64,000 nucleotides of DNA from NCBI GenBank assembly GCA_022702545.1, contig JAHRBC010000007.1, forward strand, positions 124,001-188,000. The letters run 5' to 3'. Each line of letters begins with the position of its first letter. The stretch's first letter is position 1. Shown here in pieces: positions 56,276 through 64,000 of this stretch. The notes beneath the pieces are model-generated. The model saw nothing but the letters and a program-made list of their open reading frames with translations. It was not told the origin of the DNA and did not search any database. Made by a program: the position numbers and the translations under genes. The stretch is from Phycomyces nitens (Eukaryota; Mucoromycota; Mucoromycetes; Mucorales; Phycomycetaceae).

Positions 56276-56894
56276 TGTTGTGGGTAGAAATAAACTTGGA
56301 AAGATACGAAAGAATTCGTGAGAACTTGTGTAGGGTGTTTATTCAAAAGAAAAAGATTATATTTCTACACAGAACTAACTACTGATATTTATATGTTTTC
56401 TGATTTATAATTCAGTATATGCTTTGGTAATATTTATCACGATGAGTCATCTTCCAAGAGTATTGTCTTTCTGGAAAGATCCAGAGAGACCTATTGATAT
56501 GATACTTCTCCAGTCAGATCAGCCAGAGAGCTTTGGTAAAGAAGAGCATTTATGCTATTGGTAATATTTTAATATTCCAACCCAGATACTTGGGTAATAT
56601 TTTTAAAATTATTAATTCATTGTAGTTGTAGTCTCTCAATCAAGTATTCATATAATCAACAAAATATGTAGATGGAATATAATGATGCCATTAGATAAAT
56701 ATGTGTATATCTGTATATCCCATATTATGGTGATAACAATAATAATAATAAATAATAATCAATTATGTGTATGATGATCTGTGTATTGGATAATCTCATA
56801 AAGGCAGATCTGTTTGACTGGAATAGCTGAGGATATTATTTTATCCTTCAGTCTTACTCTCAGATTCAGCAGTGATCAATACTCATTTACAACA
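56276..56894 (-). repeat. G3 5' LTR
   Basis: Partner of 38886-39504. It has A or T where the other has G or C at nine of 12 differing sites. On the minus strand the internal region starts TTTTTTTGTGAACTACA before the gag ATG. Confidence 0.93.
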
Positions 56895-59531
56895 GATATG
56901 ACGAATCCATTCAAGTCCAGTGTTGAAGGATTGATTCATGCCTTCTTTTATGGTGACAAAGATCTTTGCTCGGAACGCATGGTGAAGAAGATCCATTATC
57001 TGCTGAAGCTCACATTGAAGTTGCAAGAGGAATCTACAGAGACGTTAGTCTTACCAGCCCCAGACAGAATCCTCAATTTTCAAAGTCGTATCAAGTCAAA
57101 GGTCCCAGTTCTCAGTCCTGTCAAATGCAAAGGAACGAACAAGGATGGAGAAGAGCATTTGTTCTTTATGAACAAGCTCTCTGAGTACTTGAAGAACATT
57201 GCTGCCACACCGGGTATGATTGACCAAATATCTACCCTCCCTGATTTCACGACTGGCCAGATCATGAACTTGAATCAGGGTGATAAATAGAAACATCATG
57301 AAAGTCTCCAAACACCCATGATGGCAGTTAACGGCCAGGACTATTGGATTGGTAATATTGCAAAAGACAGACATGGCTACTGCTGGCTATTGAGCAAGTT
57401 CCTCACCAAAGAAGGCCAAACTGTTTCTGGAGACAATGCAAAGATGGCTTTTGTTGAATCGTTCTGTTTCCTAAGCAGCTCTCTCGACAATATCAAACTT
57501 GGCATAATGACTGGATTGACTACCAACTTTGCGATCCTTCCGGAGAGGTACTTGGTACCATTGAATGAACTTGTTTGCCCGATTCCGAAGGATCAGTCGT
57601 TTGGAGGAAATGGCTATACAGTAGTCTATGACAGTAACGGAAGGTTGTCTCTGGTTCATGATGGCCTTGATCCCCATATTGCTTGTCTTTGGTCTGGAGC
57701 TTGTCCCTCTAATGGATTCAAACGTGCCTATCCCAGCTCTTCTCATAATGGTGCATGATATATGAAGGTTGTGGTTGCTCCTATCATCCTCTGGTTGGAC
57801 AATACTTCTGGCAACAAGTCAAAGCAATACAATGTTTTTGACAGCTACTTGATGTACCTTGGCGCCATGTCTTTGGAAAAAAGAAGTCGTCGAGAGAATA
57901 CTTTGTTTGTCTGCACATCGGATAAAAATCTGCGAGCTGTTGATATGCTAGGCCCAATTATTGATGATCTTGCTCAGTTGGAACGTGATATCGAAGTATA
58001 TTCATATGATCATAATGAATACGTTCTTCTTGTCGCCCCTCTTCTCTTTTTGATGGCAGACAATCCTAGACACTCGCAGTTGGCTATGCACAAGGGTACC
58101 AACTCCAGATATCCATGCCATAAATGTTTCTGCCCAAAACATTCTACGCTTTCTGGTCTTGTCCAATCAATGCCAAACTCATCTGATACGTACATATCTC
58201 ATGAGTATCCCAAGAAGCACTTGGCACATTTCCGTGATGCTGTTCAATTGAAAGGAACCGATATTCAAAAGTACAAGGTTATGTCTGATACATATAGCTT
58301 TATTGTCAATGGTAGTGAAAAGTTTCTTCGTTTAGGTGCATTTGACCCAGCCCAAGATTGTCCAGTAGAGGTGCTCCATACTGTCCCACTTGGTTGCATT
58401 AAATATCTGGTAGACTATCTGTTGAAGGAAGTTCTTAAACCTTCAGAAAGAGATTGTCTTGGTAGAGCGATTATGTCTAGCAGAAACAGCTCTGCGTACT
58501 CAAGAACTTTCAGGAATAATCTTTGCCACAGTGGTTCATTTGTTGGCCAAGATTATAAGCAGCTCATACAGGTTTTACCTACGGTTCTTGGTACTGTATT
58601 CTCTGAACAAGTTGAACGTTTTGATATCTTTTTGCAATGCTTTACCTACTTGGGACAGTTGACCTCTTTGATATACCTTTGTGGTATTGAATGTGGCTCT
58701 GATGTGTATATCCATTCTTTACAAGTTGCATTATCAAATTTCACAAGATCTCTTTTTATGTTAGGTCAACACTTGATTGGAAGTTCTGGAAAGCCCCCCA
58801 TGTTCTCTTTGCGCCCCAAGATACACATGCTCCACCATTTGGTTGACGATATTCAAAGATTCGGATGCCCCCTTCAGTACGAGACCAAGAGTTCTGAACA
58901 GTTCAACAAGTTCATCCGTGAACATCTTTTCCAGACAAACCGACAGTACACTTCTCGCGATGTCGCCACTCGTTTTGGAAAGCAGTTCATGTGCCGGCAA
59001 CTGTTCAACGGTCTATCCTTTGTGTATACCAAGACCTGGAAAGAAAATGGTGTCAAGAAAGAATGCCTAGTCCATGGCAAAAGTGGTTCTCTGATCCAAA
59101 GATTGCAGACTGAAAACGTGGATTTCAACAAGAACTTCTTTGGTGCTCAAAAGAACCAAACCGACAGCTACTATATCAACAAGTCCCAAGTAGTTGATGG
59201 CTTAACTGGACTCTTTTTGCATGGCAATACCTTGTTGCTTGGTAAAGTCTTGAGAAATCAAGATGGATCTTTTAGCTTGCAAAAGTACTCATTAGTTACA
59301 GCCAACTATGATATTTGCTCTTCTCTTCCTGGTTTTTGCACTGATTCTTGTGGAAACCCGCATATCCGACCTTGTGAGATTATCCCTGTGGATACAACTC
59401 TGAAATGCAAAGAGGTTATGGACTTTGGCTTTATCATTAATGGGCATGGAAACATTCATGTAATTAATGTATCAAAATTCGGTTCCTATTGGTTGTTAAT
59501 TCTGAATGCCCATCTTTTTATTATCCAATAA

Positions 59532-60080
59532 AAATGCTTCAATATCAGTGATAAAATATAATTGGTTAGCTATTATTTATTTTAAGATAAACCCCCAGAA
59601 AAGCATAGGATATTAAAAAATATATCAAAAAATAGACCAAAAGTACAAAAAAACAGTGATTACAAACTCACAGCCAATAATAATTTTTTTCAGCGAAATA
59701 ATTGCCTAAAACATGTAAAAAATCAGTGGGTGTGTTTGTCTTGATTTTAGATAATCCAGCTATCTGGGTTTATATATCACTTTTCTCTGATATATCATTA
59801 TGCCAAATACAACACTGGCCAAGATGTCTGGATTGTAAAATAAAATATGATTGGTAAATCAAAAAAATCCAAAAGAAGGTGTCAATTTGTGTATCCAATG
59901 TTTATATTTCTCTGAGTTGAAAAGACGTTTTGATCTTATTAAAGAAGTAGAAAAATTCTCTTAAATATCTTCTTAAACAAACCAAATCAACCTCTCTTAC
60001 TTGCTCTTTTTACTTGTATATATATATACATATACCAACATATTTATTTATATTAATTGATATTAATTTATTTGTAGAAA
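59532..60080. other. Spacer between T4 and gene B
   Basis: AT-rich, no gene seen. TCAACCTCTCTTACTTGCTC and a (TA)n tract at about 60016-60030 precede gene B and resemble the gene A upstream region. Confidence 0.5.
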
Positions 60081-61497
60081 ATGTATAACTTTGACTCTTC
60101 CCAAATTTCAGTGAACAATCCCATGTTTGCTGCTATTACCTATAGTGCAATGGCTGTTAGGATTGGTTCCTAACAGCCTTCGTGCCACACTCCCGAAATG
60201 AAAACTAGCTAGAAGACCAATACATCATAGCTATCTTTAGACTTTCCTTTCTTGTACACCCACCCGCCACAGTTACCAACCATTATATTTAGACACATCT
60301 TTATCCTAGCTAGAAAACATATAAATACCAGTAGAAGCTTGATCGTAGAAAGATCAAGCAAACAACGTCTTTTATTAAATAACTTATCCTTGAATCTCCT
60401 GTTTCTGTCTCTTGCCTTGTCTGCTTGGATCAGTTTCTGACAATGGCCAACAATAGTAGCATGCAAGCACCTCTAATTGCTGCTATTAGCCCAGTACCAG
60501 CAGTTGTTCAAAACTTTCAAGGACTAGAAGATCCTGTTCTCACCTTGTTGCATTCAACTAATGCAAATATCAATAGTCTTGCTGATCAAATAAAAATGAT
60601 TACAACTATTGTTGGGGACTCCAAAGGTTTAATCACCCATTTGGAGCAAACAGTAAAGGAGATTGTTGCTGCCCAGACAGTCATCAGCACTACTCCAGTC
60701 AGCCAAAACACAGCAGTAGAGATCCAGAGGATGCCAGATTTTTGATCTCTTTTGGAGAAGAATCATATTCCTGAAAAAAGACATCGTCAGATATTTGTAA
60801 GTTTTGTTAGAAAGCATAGTGATAGTAAATATATTAAATGCTTTATTCATAGAAAATGATCAATGATTACTTGAAAAAGCCAGATTTTAAACACATTGAT
60901 CCTTTAAAAGAAGCTGAAAACAATGCGAAACCAGGGTGGTGCCTGACCAGCTACTTTAAAGGTGGATACAACCATGGTTTGGCTATGATGTTGACTGCCA
61001 ACCTGAGAAACCAGGAAGCTTCTGTTGGAGTCACAACAAGCAATCTTGCCAGAATGATTAAAAGCCATTTCTGTAATCAGATATGTCAGTTTCGCAGATC
61101 TCCAGAGGCTGCAGATAAAAAACAATTGGCATCTAGAAGACATCAGCGTAGTGTGGCAGTAAGTTTTGGGCAATTACTTTAATAAATATAGTTTTATTTA
61201 AATTGATGAAATAAATATCTAGCTTCTTTGACGTCATTCAGGTACATATGCCAAGTATAAAGAACAGATTGACCGAGAGATGGGAAAGGCTGACTGTGTC
61301 AAGGTGTTGCAAAAGGCCACAATGTCAGATGATGAGACTGATGGTAAATATCAGTTCACAGCCTACCAACCAAGCTGGAGAAGTGATAAGGTAATGTATA
61401 TTTAAATATTATTCTTTATATTAAAAATTAAATATACTTAATTATTATAATATAGCTCCAAAAGTTCCTGGATATGGTTGACAATTTTGCTTCCCAG
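60081..61497 (+). pseudogene. Gene B: paralogue of gene A, disrupted
   Basis: Start ATG at 60081 (MYNFDSSQISVNNPM). Exon 1 is interrupted by a solo LTR (60155-60442) and continues to 60796. Exon 2 is 60853-61158 (102 codons, as in gene A), exon 3 61223-61390, exon 4 from 61456. G4 cuts exon 4 after 14 codons (LQKFLDMVDNFASQ). TGA codons lie at 60743-60745 and 61229-61231. Exon 3 ends PSWRSDK, matching PSWRSDE of gene A. It sits downstream of T4, as gene A sits beside T2, so the two gene types recur together. Confidence 0.65.
60155..60442 (+). mobile_element. Solo LTR, family S, in gene B exon 1
   Basis: 288 bp, TGTTAGGATTGG...TTTCTGACA, flanked by a perfect ATGGC duplication (60150-60154 and 60443-60447). 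It shares TATA (AACATATAAATACC), the GATCAAGC hairpin and the end with the copy at 79-377. Removing it with one ATGGC restores the exon 1 frame. Confidence 0.93.
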
Positions 61498-61877
61498 TGT
61501 TGTATCCAACATAATTGTAGATTGAAACATTAACACAAATTACCAATATTGAAACATATTGAATAACCGACCTACTGGAAGTGCACTAAAGAGTGTACCT
61601 TTCCAAATACATTATTCATACGTAAAGACACACTAACAACCAGTACTAACACACTGGTTAATAGTACTAAGTAAAATAACAAGTCATATCTAATAGTTGG
61701 TAGAGAGAACAGACATTACATGATATCATCATATCATCACCAGCACTCATCTCAATGTCTATATAAACGCACAATACGAATAGCAATAGTCTTCATCTTA
61801 TTCACAAATTCTTTCTCTCTCAATAAACAAAGTCTCACCATACTCTTGTCCGTGCTTTGTTTTTCTCTGATTTAACA
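61498..61877 (+). repeat. G4 5' LTR
   Basis: About 380 bp, TGTTGTATCC...GATTTAACA, with TCTATATAAACGC near 61758 and CAATAAACAAAG near 61821. The boundaries rest on the termini and on the end of gene B homology; no second copy is available. Confidence 0.7.
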
Positions 61878-61930
61878 TTTTTTACGGTGAACTCTTTTTA
61901 AAAAACCAACTCCAAAACACAATTTCCGTC

Positions 61931-64000
61931 ATGTCTGTCCAGCAAGCAAACAACTCTCCCATTCTGGCCGCCTTGAGTGACCTCAGCATGTCTGAAGCTG
62001 CTGCTCCCAGCCAGCCTGTCAAGTCCTTGGCCGCCATCTCGCGTCTCCGTGAGAGACTCTCTGCCTGTACTGTTGCCCTGGCTGATGCCATTGAGCAAGA
62101 TCAGCCTGATGAGGCCAAAGCTCACCTCCGCCAGAGCATTACATCAATGGAGGGCGATCTAACTCTTTTGCTCTCCGCCCATGCCCACCTGGTACGTCCT
62201 GAACCTGTCTTTGCCGCACAGACAGCCCACCAGTCTCGTGTTGTCCCTCATGAGCTCCCTGTCTTCCAGTGGCAGGGTAACGAGTGGGACAGCACCCAGA
62301 AGACCTATTCCTCCATTGAGGAATGCCTCAACAAGTTCAAGGATGTTCTTCTCTCCTACAGCCTCAACCTGAACGAGGACTGGCACCGTCTTCTCCCCAT
62401 GGTTCTCTCAAGAGAACAACATTCCTGGTTTGACGACTACCTCCGTAGTTCTCCTGATCTCCCCTGGTCCTTTGCCCGCGGTGCCTTCGTAAAGGCATAT
62501 GGTATCAATGACATGGAGCGCCGCGTCCAGCTCACCCAGGAGCTCATGATGATGAAGATGTCCACTAAGGAGTCGGTCAACCAATACACTGACTGATTCC
62601 AACGGGTGCGCAGGGAAGCCCAGATCAACGATGATCTTCTCATGTCCGTGGCGTACACTGGTTCCCTGCTCCCCGAGCTCTCCAGACAGGTGTCACTCCT
62701 TCAAGTGAACATGCCTCTGGAGAAAAGAGACACGATTGACCAAGCTGCTTCCCTTGCCAGGTCCATCTACAGCAAGGTCATCACCAGCCGCCCTTCTGGT
62801 TCTCTTGCTTCGTCCGTGACCTCTTCTTCGGCCACATCTGTCTCTGCCTCTGCTTCTCCTGCTCGTTCCCCCTCTGGTCCCACTTCTGCTTCTGTTGGCC
62901 GTTCCGCCGGTTCCTCTTGTGTGTCTTCACACAGTCATGACCGCTTCGCCGTGAAGCGCTGTACCTTGCATGGCAAGGGAAACCATGACTCGGAAGATTG
63001 CCAAGTTCTGAAGAACGTCCTGGCCGCCAAGGGTGGTAATCGTGTGGAGAAGCACGCCACCAATACCAACAAGTACGTTGGGTCCTCTCCGTGTCGCTGG
63101 TGTGGTGAAGTCTGGTCACCAAGACACCGCTGCTCTTCTGTCTCCGGCTCTTCCGGTTCTACGTTGGGCTCTGCTCGGGGCTCTGCTCCCCACTTCGCCG
63201 TCCGTTCTGCCCACGCTGTCGTGGAAGACCCTCTTGTTCCCTTGGATGCCAGTTCATCCGAGGACGACCAGTCCATGGAAATGGACTTGGAACAGTACTC
63301 TCCTTGTAAGTACACGAGCGCTAACGTAGATGTCTCTCAACAGTCTACTCACTCTTATCTTGTTCCCATCTCCTTAGAAGGCGAGCAACTGTGGGCATTG
63401 GTGAACACCGGGGCTACTATCAGTTCGGTGAACACAAAAATCTGTGGCAAATTTGGTTGGGCCATACTTCCCCGCAAGGGAAAGATCGTGTTGGCAACCA
63501 AGGACGTTACAACCCATAGACTAGGAGTTACAAATAAAATAAATGTTTCATATAATGATAAAAAAATAGCACACTCGTTTGAAGTTATGGATCTCGCTGA
63601 GAATATAGATGTTAGTATTGGTACAGACTTGATGCCTAGCCTTGGCATTCATTTGTTAGGACTGGCAACTAGTTGGTATGGATCTAACGCGCCTCAGGCT
63701 CCTACTCCCATAATTGAAAAAGAAGAACCCAATAATTCACCAGCTGGAACACCTGCTGAACATAGTACTTTCATGAAGGCTCTTTTACCCTTTATTAAGT
63801 CAAACGAAGCTATCCCCATTTCCTCATTCTGTACAGTTAAAGAGTCTATCGTACGTCTGCCTACTCCTCCAGGTCAGGTAGTCTATTGGCGTCAATATCC
63901 CATCGCTCTGCAACTTGTACCACTGATGGCCAAACACATCAAACAATGGCTAACTGATGGCACAATCCAGCGTGCACCCGTCAACACTAAGTGGAATAGC
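61931..64000 (+). pseudogene. G4 Gag-protease-RT start, partial
   Basis: A single frame starting MSVQQANNSPILAALSDL, with one TGA at 62594-62596 (QYTD-stop-FQRV, Arg expected). Gag is followed by a Ser-rich region, two Cys/His knuckles (CTLHGKGNHDSEDC and CRWCGEVWSPRHRC) and a protease whose catalytic motif reads VNTGAT, with Asn for the essential Asp. RT begins near 63860 (YWRQYPIALQLVP, DGTIQRAPVNTKWNS). The element is related to G3. The stop and the Asn both point to a dead copy. Confidence 0.85.

Larger units (their letters stand above)
38886..56894 (-). mobile_element. G3: chromodomain Ty3/gypsy element carrying nested transposons
   Basis: 619-bp LTRs at 38886-39504 and 56276-56894 (TGTTG...CAACA, 12 differences) flank the block. 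The target duplication is GATAT at 38881-38885 and 56895-56899. In minus orientation: 5' LTR, Gag (56257 leftward), then protease interrupted by the T2 block, RT, RNase H, integrase interrupted by E2, chromodomain, 3' LTR. Without nested elements it is about 6.5 kb, normal for gypsy. Gag and pol carry stops, so it is old. It interrupts T4. Confidence 0.93.
38203..59531 (+). pseudogene. T4: tnp2-like transposase, split by the 18-kb G3 element
   Basis: Exon 1 is 38203-38429 (zinc finger CPWCKDGKVHGFNSFCQH), followed by a 57-bp GT-AG intron (38430-38486). Exon 2 is 38487-38885, resuming in frame at 56900 after the duplicated GATAT and ending at 59531. An acidic region (DDEYDDMSDADVYNLDEDD) precedes the body. 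Body motifs match T1: MADNPRHSQLAMHKG with YPCHKC, CPVEVLHTVPLG, and IHMLHHLVDDIQRFGCP with FNKFIREHLFQTNRQYTSRD. Two premature stops lie in the body: TAG 57288-57290 (Gln context) and TGA 57756-57758 (Arg context). The gene is dead. Confidence 0.85.
61498..64000 (+). mobile_element. G4: Ty3/gypsy element, 5' part (runs off the window)
   Basis: It interrupts gene B exon 4. The 5' LTR is followed by TTTTTTACGGTGAACTC, like the start of the G3 internal region, then Gag, protease and the first motifs of RT. The 3' LTR and target duplication are outside the window. Confidence 0.85.

Noticed and set aside
38886..56894. The 619-bp direct repeats as duplicated pieces of transposon T4
   Set aside because: They have TG...CA termini, are flanked by GATAT on the outside, and T4's frame continues without them, so they are LTRs of G3.

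Overview
The window is a fungal, transposon-dominated region. Short 55-61 bp GTAAG-type introns, AT-rich spacers, C2H2/tnp2-type CMC transposases, DIRS and Ty3/gypsy elements together suggest an early-diverging fungus (Mucoromycota-like). That assignment is inference. I see no clear single-copy host protein gene. The only unambiguous host genes are two tRNAs: tRNA-Leu(AAG) at 9290-9372 (+) and tRNA-Ser(AGA) at 19063-19144 (-).

Layout. 1-1219: a solo LTR and a 5' fragment of a tnp2-type transposon. 1220-9279: LTRs stacked immediately upstream of tRNA-Leu (LTR5, LTR2, LTR3, LTR4), with a gypsy element (G1, 2910-8035) nested in LTR3. 9381-9834: an LTR-like sequence downstream of the tRNA. 10159-17429: a tnp2-like transposase gene (T1, -) split by a DIRS element (10288-14586). 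18813-19006: a foldback element. 19063-33300: tRNA-Ser followed by two copies of one LINE; between them and into the second copy are a full Ty3/gypsy element (G2, 23907-30546) and a solo LTR3. 33301-36482: a CACTA element (E1). 38203-59531: a second tnp2-like gene (T4, +) split by an 18-kb composite gypsy element (G3, 38886-56894). G3 itself holds a CACTA element (E2, 40698-44416) and a two-gene tnp2 transposon block (T2 plus gene A, 46791-54620), which in turn holds a Tc1 element (48256-49864). 60081-61497: gene B, a relative of gene A, carrying a solo LTR and cut off by a further gypsy element (G4) that runs off the window.

Main result. Both tRNA genes are retrotransposon hubs. At tRNA-Leu, LTRs of one related group (termini TGACAC...GTCA) sit end to end, separated only by the same 4-bp target duplication (AAAA/AAAA/GAAA/GAAA), and the last ends 10 bp before the tRNA. 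At tRNA-Ser, LTR2 and LTR3 family members lie 9 bp or more upstream of a copy of the tRNA 5' end, in the same divergent orientation. A LINE has also inserted twice exactly at tRNA nucleotide 1, duplicating tRNA nucleotides 1-15. This looks like a Ty3-like, Pol III-targeted LTR lineage together with a tRNA-targeted LINE.

Other strong points: the DIRS element has a textbook internal complementary region and an AATT integration core; G1 and G2 share a GGGAAAA -1 frameshift site; and nearly every old element carries premature TGA or TAG codons, with no TAA, best explained by CGA->TGA and CAG->TAG.
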